A DNA stretch of 60,000 bases from Polytrichum commune (taxonomy: Eukaryota; Streptophyta; Polytrichopsida; Polytrichales; Polytrichaceae): positions 26,600,001 through 26,660,000 of the forward strand of contig OX485803.1 in the NCBI GenBank assembly GCA_950295325.1, in the 5' to 3' direction. Below, piece after piece: positions 11,253-20,100 of this stretch; position 1 is the stretch's first letter; each line of letters starts with the position of its first letter. Below the pieces are notes generated by a model that saw only the letters and a list, made by a program, of their open reading frames with translations, did no database searches and was not told where the DNA came from. Made by a program: the position numbers and the translations under genes.

Positions 11253-12268
11253 GCCCTTCAAATACTATGCTTAGAATTAGTTGTTGGGCACAAGATAATG
11301 TCGATGGTGTGAACGCTCATTTTTAAGAACCCGTTTTTGGGCTTAGCTAATGTGAAGTGGGGAGAGGGCATTAGAATTAATTGCTTGGGTGTTTATGGGT
11401 TGTGGACACCCTAGGTGCCCGTGCCCTTACCAAGCGGCGTTCCCATGATGAGCCCTTCAAATACTATGCTTAGAATTAGTTGTTGGGCACAAGATAATGT
11501 CGATGGTGTGAACGCTCATTTTTAAGAACCCGTTTTTGGGCTTAGCTAATGTGAAGTGGGGAGAGGGCATTAGAATTAATTGCTTGGGTGTTTATGGGTT
11601 GTGGACACCCTAGGTGCCCGTGCCCTTACCAAGCGGCGTTCCCATGATGAGCCCTTCAAATACTATGCTTAGAATTAGTTGTTGGGCACAAGATAATGTC
11701 GATGGTGTGAACGCTCATTTTTAAGAACCCGCTTTTGGGCTTAGCTAATGTGAAGTGGGGAGAGGGCATTAGAATTAATTGCTTGGGTGTTTATGGATTG
11801 TGGACACTCTAGGTGCCCGTGCCCTTACCAAGCGGCGTTCCCATGATGAGCCCTTCAAATACTATTCTTAGAATTAGTTGTTGGGCACAAGATAATGTCG
11901 ATGGTGTGAACGCTCATTTTAAGAACCCGCTTTTGGGCTTAGCTAATGTGAAGTGGGGAGAGGGCATTAGAATTAATTGCTTGGGTGTTTATGGATTGTG
12001 GACACTCTAGGTGCCCGTGCCCTTACCAAGCGGCGTTCCCATGATGAGCCCCTCATTTAATTCTGATATCAATTAAATTGGACCGCCGTTAATGGAGAGC
12101 TCTGTTCCGGGACCCGTGCCGGACCTTGCCTGCCCGCCCGCCAGCGCTTGGGGAGCCGTGCCTGACCATGGGCGCCCGCCCGCCACCTAGGATATTTTGA
12201 ACCCTTGGATTAATGTCTAGAAGGCAACGGCTCAGATTGAGGGAGCCGGCCACAGGCCCGGCTCCTTA
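11253..12268 (-). repeat. right MULE arm: four 199-bp tandem units plus GC-rich terminal segment
   Basis: The phrase 'gcccttcaaatact' starts units at 11253, 11452, 11651 and 11850, and the array ends near 12048 after a 198-bp last unit (one A missing). The units differ at only a few sites. The GC-rich terminal segment 12048-12268 then mirrors 2862-3082. The final 21 bases of the MULE end are now at 17085-17105, separated by the Harbinger insertion. Confidence 0.9.
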
Positions 12269-12542
12269 GGCCCTTACCAGACGGTAGGCAGGCTAGTTGT
12301 ACCTGCAGGCTAGGCCGGACCCTAGTCTCGGGCTAGGCACGTCAGTCTGCCGCCTCCCCTATTGCCACACGGGGCGCAGGCAACGGGTGAAAGTGCCCGG
12401 TAGTTGCCGGTGAGGTCAGGTACAGAGGACCAAGGCTCCCACTCCAGGGGCCTTTCTTTCCCAGCAGACTCCAGGGGGCCTCGCTGCTGCAGAGCTGCCT
12501 CTGTCTCCAGCAGCAAACAGACTGCTGCTTGCCTCACATGAT

Positions 12543-13949
12543 TTGATTTTTCTGCCTAGGTCGCGTAGAACATTTGCTAATTTTTTATTATTTTTGACAC
12601 TGCCTCCTCTGAGCATGGACCAAGAGGCGAAGAGCCTCGTTATTTTACTGTACTTTCAGTTCTCATTGTTGATGACCTTGGAAACCCTATCGAGTGATCA
12701 AGAAAAACGGGCTGTGTGGCGGTGGTATCAATTATGTTGCCTGACATTGGCAATGCAGGGATGCCGCCGGGTTCGTGCGTCGCGGCCACGAAGGTTGTGG
12801 GCCCATGATAGGGGATTGCATCGGCCCGGCTTTTTCGACCAAAATTTGTTGGGCTCGTTCAACGCGAGGGAGTTTAAAGGTCGAATGCGGATGGACGTGT
12901 CAACGTTCGAATATTTGTGTAGCACTCTTGCGCCTGTTCTCACTCGGAAAGACACTAACATGCGATTGGCCGTCCCCGTCCAAGTGAAGGTTGCAGTCGG
13001 CATTTCAAGGCTTGCGACAGGTAATTCTATGCAATCTATTGCGGACTTGTATAAAATAGGTCTTTCTACAAGTCAAGTTGCCGTCTCCGAATTTACTGTG
13101 GCTATGAAATCCATTTTGTTAAAGAAATTTATAAGGTGGCCTTCGGCCAACGTTATGGATAAGTTTGCGCACGAATTTCAAAACCTCCACAACATACCTT
13201 ACGTGGTGGGGGCCGTTGATGGCTCCCACATACCCATTATTGCGCCTCGTTTACACGCCGCCGATTATTTCAACCGCAAGGGTTTTCATTCAATTCTCCT
13301 CCAGGGTGTTGTCTCCGCCAAATGTCTCTTTTGGGATTTTGATATTGGTTGGGCAGGATCTATGCACGACGCAAATTTATGGGCGAGGACGCATATAGGA
13401 AATTTTTGCGAGCAGGGTAGACTAGCTCCTTATGTTTTAGTTGGGGACGCGGCCTATCCTTGTAGACCTTGGATGTTGGCCCCGTTCAAGGGCCACAAGG
13501 ACGGGCTTTCCAGGGAGGAGTACCATTGGAATTATGTGCAGAGTTCCACACGAATGTGCGTGGAGCGGGCTTTTGGTATGCTTAAAGGTAGGTGGCGCAT
13601 TCTTTTAAAAAGAGTGGATGTCCACTTAAAGAATGTACCTGACCTTGTGAGCACGTGTTTGTTACTTCACAACATTTGCTTAGTATTTGGGGATACCTTT
13701 TGGAAAAATGAATGGTTACAAGAGGCCACCCATGAAGTACAAGATGGATTAGCAATGGGAACTATGGTGGGATCTACCGGAGCTGAGAGATTAGCCGTCG
13801 CTAATGCAGCATTACAGACATTAGCAGGCATAGATGAAAATTCAAGAGAAACACTTGAATACCTCAAGCAAGAGTGTGCAAGGGAGTTTGAAATCGCAAT
13901 GGGTACGGGAGGGAAGACAGCAAAAGAACTTTCTGCACGAAGAAATTAA
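12543..13949 (+). CDS. PIF/Harbinger transposase (DDE superfamily 4)
   Basis: An uninterrupted frame of 468 codons from the first ATG. The ATG at 12615 (MDQEAK…, G at +4) is a better-looking start and would give 444 residues. The product would cut and paste elements with TTA target sites, working in the nucleus with its Myb-like partner. The catalytic triad is visible: D226 in VVGAVDGSHIP, D302 in VLVGDAAYP and E341 in RMCVERAFGMLKGRW (numbered from 12543). These are the conserved blocks of DDE_Tnp_4/HARBI1-type nucleases. The N-terminal third has the helical region that precedes the nuclease fold ('LAVPVQVKVAVGISRLATG'). No stop or frameshift is seen, and the length is normal for plant PIF transposases. 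It may therefore still be active. Confidence 0.9.
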   Translation: MIFLPRSRRTFANFLLFLTLPPLSMDQEAKSLVILLYFQFSLLMTLETLSSDQEKRAVWRWYQLCCLTLAMQGCRRVRASRPRRLWAHDRGLHRPGFFDQNLLGSFNAREFKGRMRMDVSTFEYLCSTLAPVLTRKDTNMRLAVPVQVKVAVGISRLATGNSMQSIADLYKIGLSTSQVAVSEFTVAMKSILLKKFIRWPSANVMDKFAHEFQNLHNIPYVVGAVDGSHIPIIAPRLHAADYFNRKGFHSILLQGVVSAKCLFWDFDIGWAGSMHDANLWARTHIGNFCEQGRLAPYVLVGDAAYPCRPWMLAPFKGHKDGLSREEYHWNYVQSSTRMCVERAFGMLKGRWRILLKRVDVHLKNVPDLVSTCLLLHNICLVFGDTFWKNEWLQEATHEVQDGLAMGTMVGSTGAERLAVANAALQTLAGIDENSRETLEYLKQECAREFEIAMGTGGKTAKELSARRN

Positions 13950-14498
13950 ATTGCTCGGAGTCTATGGATGGCTAAGACCAAGGCGGCGGTGACACAAACA
14001 TTTCCGACAACAAGTGATTGAAAGGACATGTGCCTAGAGTTTATCTAGTACCGCCAGTTACAGATGTACCAGTTGAGTTTGAGAAATAACCGGTTCAAAT
14101 TACCGATGTATTGTCAGTATTTTATAAAATATACCACAGTATTCCTAATAGAGTGATGTCTAGCAATGAAAACCCGAAAGATGGCAACATCTAACCTGAA
14201 AACAGTAGGATCTTGGAGACAGTAGGATCTTGACCAATAATGCCCAAAAATCTTCCGGTACACGGAATAGAATATGTAGAGTATTTCATGTACAGTACAA
14301 TCCACATGGCAATCTCAAGTGCCTTTGACTATTCCAAATCCAAGTTGGTAGGTGTCTGTGTGATTGAATAAACCCGCCCCAACATCCAAAACCTTGGTTA
14401 GAGAACTCAATTGAAACTGCCGAGGTCAAATCAATTTGATGCTTTTCACAGGAGTATCTGTAGAGTAGTGCACCAACTGTGATTGAAATGACATGTAC
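13950..14498. other. spacer between the convergent Harbinger genes
   Basis: It contains a direct repeat: 'gattgaaaggacatgtgcc' at about 14019 and a close copy at about 14482. A stretch at about 14045-14260 ('agaaataaccggtt…tgcccaaaaatct') belongs to a dispersed family also seen at 43540-43640, 44450-44650, 45000-45215 and 55935-56135. Both genes must terminate here. No coding sequence is evident. Confidence 0.5.
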
Positions 14499-16217
14499 CT
14501 AGAGTTTATCTACCAACTTTTCCATTGTTTTTTGCATGCTAAGTAATAAGGCCATCTTCATTTCATCACTTGTCTTGAAGCTGTTTATAAGCCGGTTGCT
14601 ACCATCTTCAATCACGTTAATGCAACGTTCCATAAACATGTCCTCCTTTCTTTTTGGTTCGGGGGACTTCGAGGTGCTATCCCCGCTTGGTTGCGGCCAC
14701 GTGGTATTCGCGTCCGATGTGGCAGTGACCGCGGGGCCATCCGGGTTGATCGCACTTGCATGTGCGTGCGACACTACATTGGCCCGGTCATACATGAACT
14801 CGTCCACGAGCTGGTACCACCTGCACTTCTCCGAACGATGTGCGCCTGACTTCAAGTTCATGGCCTTATCCTCTTTGTACTCGTTGTATATGGCACTCCA
14901 CTTTTTTCGACAGGCTTCACTATCTTTCGTGAAGTCGGGACAGAGTGACACGAGTTTGGTGTGCAATCGTGACCAGTTGTCCACACCTAAACCACAAGCA
15001 ATGTCCCAAGTTAGCTGGGAATCCAAAATGCTAATATATATCACACACACGTATAACATCACAGGATACACCTAACATGTGTGGTTGGAATTTCTGGTAA
15101 TACATACGAAATCACAAAACAAAGTATGGTTTACAGAGTGCAACCAAAAAAAAGTCACTTCTAGTCTACTGCTCTGGCTGTGCTGCAGAGTTCAACAGCA
15201 GCACATATTCATTATACAGGGTGAAATGTTAATTGAATAGCAAAAAAAAACTCAACTGCGGTCAGCTCCAGGGTCTGAATACCTCAAACTACAGTAGCAG
15301 CAACACAAATTGGTAACACAGGGCAAAATTTAGAGTGAAAAAAAACCCTCACCTTAGGTCTGATCCAGGGTCTGTGCTGCAGACTGCAGCAGCAGCACAG
15401 ATTATTACTACAGGGGGGCAACTTTTTTTTATGAAAAAATAAAAACGGCCGCAGTTGGTTGCCACTGCTGTGCTGCAGACTGCAGCAGCAGCCGCAGCAG
15501 CAATGGGTGAAAACAGGGTCAATTTTTCAGTGAAAAAAAATTTAAACTTGCGGTCTGCTCCAGGGTCTGTGCTGCAAAGTGCAGCAGTAGCAACAGCAGG
15601 CAGCTTGCAAAATGTGGCAATTTTGGTGTTTATAAAAACGAATGAGAATACATAATTTCGATTTACAAGCCTAACATAAATATGCTGAACACACATGATA
15701 TGGTCAACTCAAAAGGATGAGAGAAGAGGATACCTTGCTTGGGAGGGGCACTGAAAGTGTTTTGCATCTCCCCCCTTATGGTGATTAGCTGAATGACCCA
15801 ATGGTCCTTCCAAGGACCAATATTTTTCACAAGCTCCACGTCTTCTTTCCCGTCATCCAATTCGACAATTTCCGGTTTTTTCTTTACAGCCTTACGTTTC
15901 TTGGCGGTCTTGGGCGGGTTAGTCAATTTTTCTTGTGGTCCACGTTTTTGGGGGCTCTCGGACAAGTCGATGATGGGGGGGGGGGCGGGGCCATGGGCTG
16001 TGGGCGGGAATCCCATACCCGGTACAGGAGGCATGAAGGAATGCGGGAAAAGAAACGGCATTTGGCCTGGCACGGATGGGAATCCCGGAAAGAATTGTGG
16101 TGGTGCCATGGCATGCCGTTGTGTGGGAAATTCACCGCTTGGTGCGGGAGGAAGTCCACTCGATGCACTAGCCTGTTTGGAGGGGCTCACATCACGCATT
16201 GTCCCCTGAGAGTCCAT
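14499..16217 (-). CDS. Myb/trihelix-type DNA-binding partner of the Harbinger transposase
   Basis: Two exon-like blocks are visible: 16217-15734 (MDSQGTMRDVS… to PPKQ) and 15014-14499 (LTWDIACGLG… to MEKLVDKL stop). The first is rich in Pro and low complexity, then carries a basic nuclear-signal-like segment (KTAKKRKAVKKKP) and starts the DNA-binding fold with 'WKDHWVIQLITIRGEM'. The second completes it with 'CRKKWSAIYNEYKEDK', the third tryptophan helix of Myb/trihelix domains. A C-terminal helical tail follows. In PIF/Harbinger systems this protein recruits the transposase to the element ends. The donor AAG|GTATCC and acceptor CCCAG|CTAAC are good, but the two blocks do not share phase. Either a mini-exon in 15015-15733 was missed or there is a 1-base shift. 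Confidence 0.75.
15160..15630. repeat. CTGCAG-hairpin minisatellite in the Myb gene intron
   Basis: About five imperfect units of roughly 90-100 bp lie at 15170, 15259, 15360, 15463 and 15550. Each is built around 'tgtgctgcagactgcagca', a near-palindrome that can fold on itself, followed by an A-rich run. All units fall between the two Myb exon blocks. The repeat explains the Ala/Ala-rich short open frames in the area, which should not be taken as genes. Confidence 0.7.
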
Positions 16218-17081
16218 CCAGTGCAGTACCCAAAGAACAAATTGACAAGTCAATTGGCACAAATAGATGCAATGATGGGAAAAAGATTTAAAAAGATTTA
16301 AAAAGATTAAAAATAAATAAAAAAGACCAAACCAAAATTGACTGCGACAGGGAATTCGAAGAGAGAATGTCGCAGGTGCTGAGGTCGCCGCCTGCACTGT
16401 GGTGGGCGACTGCAGCCAGCGGCGAACTTTTCATAAGTCGCTACGACGATTGCCTCATATGAAGAAGGTGTATCGCATAGAGATTCAAACCAATTTGGCT
16501 TAAACTGTAGAGATTAGTCTCAAGCGGCGGTCAGACCACTGAAGGAGTCTAACACAGTATGTGCTTTACTTCTGCGACAATCTATACTCGAATCCAAGTT
16601 TGCGCGGACTTCAAGGGATGGGGTTGGGTGGGCGTCGCCAATCAAGTGGATTGGCCAGGTTTGTAGAAGCAGGGCAATGCACACACCGAGCGCGAGGAGG
16701 AGGGAAGAGGGAAGAGGAGCAGGAGCAGGATGAAGAGCAGGAGGAGTAGGAGGATGACTCGCAGGAGGGAGGAGAATTGAGCGGGAGGAGAAAGGAACAG
16801 CAGGCCGAAGAAGGATGGAATCGCAGGCGAGCAGAGGGTCGCTGTGGGCGTCGGAGGCGAGTCGGGGGAGGTATCGCAGGCCGTTGAGGTGGGCCCGGAG
16901 CTGATGTGGCTCCGGCAGCGATCTCTACCAGTTGGTATTCCCTGGTAGAGATAGACTGCCCCTCGCCCCCACCACATCGGACTGCCGCCTTCGTGCCTGC
17001 CGGTGGTGTGGTGTCAGGTAGCAGGGCGGGGCCAATCAGAGCCACCAAATCCACCTGCCGCCCGCTCGTATGGTTGCGGCC
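16218..17081. other. Harbinger right subterminal region and Myb gene promoter
   Basis: This holds the upstream side of the Myb-like gene and then the element's right end. A purine-rich (GAGGAGCAGGAG) stretch lies at about 16690-16790. Short frames on both strands here reflect that low-complexity sequence. A perfect inverted pair, 'tctctaccag' and 'ctggtagaga', lies at about 16921-16950 and can form a small hairpin close to the element end. Confidence 0.45.
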
Positions 17082-17105
17082 TTAATCTGCACCTCAGTGA
17101 CGCGG
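17082..17105. repeat. TTA duplication and outermost right end of the MULE
   Basis: TTA (17082-17084) is the right copy of the Harbinger target duplication. The 21 bases after it are the true outer end of the MULE and are the reverse complement of 2841-2861 with one mismatch. Confidence 0.85.
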
Positions 17106-17114
17106 GGTGGGGAG
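17106..17114. repeat. right 9-bp target-site duplication of the MULE
   Basis: GGTGGGGAG, identical to 2832-2840. It is followed by 'ggggcattagg', which continues the older repeat that was interrupted, and then by the JmjC leader. Confidence 0.85.
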
Positions 17115-17160
17115 GGGGCATTAGGGGAGAAATGAGCCGGGTGGTGGCGGGAGCGCGGCG
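17115..17160 (+). promoter_or_regulatory. JmjC gene leader with an overlapping upstream ORF
   Basis: Only 46 bases separate the MULE target duplication from the ATG at 17161. An upstream ATG at 17132 opens a 14-codon frame out of phase with the main gene and closes at TAG 17174-17176, so it overlaps the true start. Such a uORF would be expected to lower translation of the main frame. The true start has a G at +4 and a GC-rich context. Confidence 0.5.
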
Positions 17161-20100
17161 ATGGCGGCAGCAGTAGCAGCGGCGGGCTCGGAGGCGCAGC
17201 GCCTGCTGATTGCGCTCTCGCGCGACGTGCGAGAGCTTTCACTTGGATGCACCTCCGACGTCGCCAGGATACACGGCGCCCCCGACCCTCTTCGTTTCCT
17301 TCGCGAATTCGTCCTCCCCAACCGCCCCTGCATCATCACCGACGCCATCTCTCACTGGCCCGCCCTCACCCTCTGGTCCAACCCCTACCTGCTTCGCCAG
17401 CTCGCCGACTGCGACGTCTCTTGCCACTTCACCCCCGACGGCCGCGCAGACGCCATCGTCCGCCCCCAACCGCAAACTTTGTTGCAATCTCAACCCCTTT
17501 CTCAATCCCAAGCCGAAGCCCAAACCCTAGCTGAATCCCAAGCTCAAGCACTGTCTCCATCCCAATCTCAAATTTTAGCTGAATCCCAAGCGCAATGTCA
17601 ATTTCAAGCTGTATCTCAATCCCGAGCCCAATGCCAAGGCCCAGCTCAATCCAATGTTGGTGGTCGCGGACCTGTGTTTGCAAGTGCGCTGGTGGAGGAG
17701 CTGCCGTTTGCGGAGGCGCTGGAGCACGTGTTAGCATCCACGAGTGGCCACCAAGTGGCGTATCTGCAGCAACAGAACGATTGTTTCTCGTCGGAATTCG
17801 CGGCGCTCGCGGGCGACGCCGATGCGGAGATTGCGTGGGCGAGCGAGGCCCTGGGGTGTAAACCTGAGGCCGTGAACCTGTGGATCGGCAGCCCGGAGTC
17901 GGTGACGTCGTTTCACAAGGACCATTACGAGAATCTGTATGCAGTGGTGAGCGGGGAGAAGCATTTCACCTTGGTGCCTCCCACGGATGTGCACCGAATG
18001 TACGTGCGCGAGTATCCTACTGCGCATTATAAACGCACGGTCTGTCTCTCTGTCTCTTTCATTTTCATTTTCATTTTCCCTTTGAGATGGGGTTCTCTCA
18101 TTTATGATGCTTGGAGAGATAGCGAGGAGCGTAATTCGTTGGTATGGCGAATGAACCTATTTGTATGTGAATTGGATGCTGGGAATACAACTTCCTAAAT
18201 TACCATCATCAAACTGCATTTCGTTTCTTCCCTCCTCAATTCTGTCGATACTGCCTCACCCATTTTGCTTGTGTTTCTTTCGTCTCTCAACTGGAGCTAT
18301 GTCCAGGAGTTGAGCAATTCTGCAACGTAGGAATCAGTACCTGATCACAACCTTGTGCACCTTATATATGCAGTTCTCTCAATTATGATACACGTAAAGG
18401 CAGTGAGAAGCCTAATTCATTGTTACCGCAAATGAGCCAATTTGAATGCGAATTGGATGTTTGTAGAACAATTTCCCAAGTCAGCATCGATCAAGCTGCG
18501 TTTAGTTTCCTCCCTCATCAATTATATCATTACTGCCGCACCCACTTTGCTTGTGTTTCTTTTGTCTCTAAGTGGAGCTTATGGCCACGAGTGCAATGTA
18601 GAATCAGTACCTGAACACAACCTTATGCACGTTGTAAATGGGGTTCTCTCATTTATGATGCTTGGAAAGATACTGAGGAGTGTAATTTATTAGTTCAATG
18701 AATGAGCCGATTTGTATGTGAATTGGATGTTTGGAGGAAAAATCTCCTGAGTCAGCATCGGCTGAACTGTGTTCAGTTTCCTCCTTGAATTACATCGTTA
18801 CTGTATCAGCCATTTTGCTCGTGTTTCTTTTGTTCCCAAGTGGAGCTATGGCCAGGAGTGTAAAATTGTTGAGCAACTCTGCAATGTCGGAATCAGTACC
18901 TGATCACAAGCCTGTGCACCTCTAGGAAATTCAGTTACCATGAAGTTTGATATGTCGATTTTTGGTGGCTTTGTAAAAATCTCTGGGAATGAATGTCGCA
19001 CTACTGACGATGGCAGCTGATGCTTTATGTTTGCCGGCTCCCCTATGGATAATTGATTCAATAGCGCTGGTTTTTCCTCCAAACATCCAATTCACACAGC
19101 AAAAGTGCGGGGGGGGGGGGGGGGCATGGGATCCATGTCATGATAATAGTGAAGAGTGGCTCATTCACATGGCTCAAACGCAAACTTGTGATTTCCCTTT
19201 TTAAAAGGAAAGTCCTATTGATGAAGGTTACTCTCTTGTATGTGTGCATGCAACTAAGTGCCTTCCATTTCTCAAGCATCTTAGTGTTGCTGTGATTAAC
19301 CTACTTATGAATCATTTTCCCACCTTGCTATGGGTATCTATCCGAATGTTGGTTCAGGTTCAAGTTTACAGTTGTACACGTGTTTTAGATTTGAAGGCAT
19401 CTCAAACCTTGAACCGTATACAAACAAGGAAGAGTCGCAATTGGGTCAAAAATCTGCCATCAAATTGATGTTAATCTGATTGTAAGATCTCAGCATGGGC
19501 ATATTGTCCTGCTGATTGTAAGATCTCACTTTTGTAGCTTTGTGGTATGTTAAAAGACACTTGAGCTTTTGCACATGTTTATGAATACTTATAGATGACT
19601 TGACTCCCTTAGCTGACATTAGAGAGCTCATTGTAACACTTCTTTGTTCTGCACAAGTCATGCTCTCTATAGCAGATGCACAAGGTAGAGCGTTGATCCA
19701 TAAATTCAGAGTTTAGGGTTTAGGGCTTAGGGTTTAGAATTATTTCTTAAGTTCAATAACTAAAAGCTAAGGCCTTATTGAAAGATTTTCTTTTTTGTTA
19801 TGAATTGTTTTTGGAATGATAGAGTTCCTTGTTGCAGCTTTTTTGTATTTGCAGGACAGTGGAAATCTAGTACTTGAACTAGACAGCCCGTCCAACATTG
19901 TGCCATGGGTCAGTGTAGACCCTTTCCCAAAGGGTTCAGATCAGCAAAGAGCACATTCTTCATTTCCAAATTTCTTTGGAGGTCCATCAGCCTTTGAGTG
20001 CACCGTCAGAGCAGGAGAATTACTCTACCTGTGAGTACCAATTGCAAAATTCATTGCAAAGTCTTGTTAGTTGTACCATCCTTTTACTGTTGGTGGACAA

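Larger units (their letters stand above)
12269..17081. mobile_element. PIF/Harbinger element with transposase and Myb-like gene
   Basis: The target TTA is present at 12266-12268 and 17082-17084. The left end begins GGCCCTTACCAGACGG and the right end is …CGTATGGTTGCGGCC, an imperfect inverted match (about 11 of 15). Removing the element and one TTA restores the mirror image of the left MULE end, so the insertion site is certain: it landed inside the right MULE terminal repeat. The 4813-bp interior has two convergent genes, a DDE transposase (+) and a Myb/trihelix-type protein (-). That is the standard gene pair of autonomous plant PIF/Harbinger elements. Confidence 0.85.
2841..17105. mobile_element. 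nested Mutator-like element (MULE) with long repeat-bearing inverted arms
   Basis: The ends are CCGCGTCACTGAGGTGCA and its exact reverse complement, bordered by the 9-bp duplication GGTGGGGAG. The inverted match continues inward: the right end before the Harbinger insertion joins 12268 to 17085 and then mirrors the left end for several hundred bases. By eye, 2862-3082 and 12048-12268 appear identical, which suggests a young insertion. Removing the Harbinger element with its extra TTA leaves about 9.45 kb. Further inward each arm is a tandem array of 199-bp units, three on the left (one interrupted) and four on the right. The single gene between the arms is a MULE-type transposase on the minus strand. 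The right end lies 55 bp before the JmjC start codon. Confidence 0.85.

Noticed and set aside
2862-12268. Reading the inner inverted arms as a separate element with TA duplication and AGGAGCC ends, independent of the outer 9-bp duplication.
   Set aside because: Joining 12268 to 17085 restores the mirror image of the left end, including the outer 18 bases. One MULE interrupted by Harbinger explains both sets of inverted repeats and the 9-bp duplication with fewer events.
15349-15696. Ala-rich open frames in 15349-15696 as a gene.
   Set aside because: They are produced by CAG/CTG minisatellite units read in both directions, within the intron of the Myb-like gene.
15793-16301. Plus-strand frames of 138 and 166 codons opposite the Myb-like exon.
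   Set aside because: They are antisense shadows of the Pro-rich minus-strand exon. They have no domain and poor composition.
16561-17348. Several overlapping frames on both strands around 16600-17350.
   Set aside because: They arise from GC-rich, purine-rich low complexity and from the opposite strand of the JmjC first exon.
17429-17737. Minus-strand frame rich in Gly-Leu-Glu-Ile repeats.
   Set aside because: Antisense reading of the SQ/AQ repeat in the JmjC gene.
18420-18925. Short frames in JmjC intron 1 with similar sequences.
   Set aside because: They are readings of the triplicated intronic block. They lie between a validated donor and acceptor.
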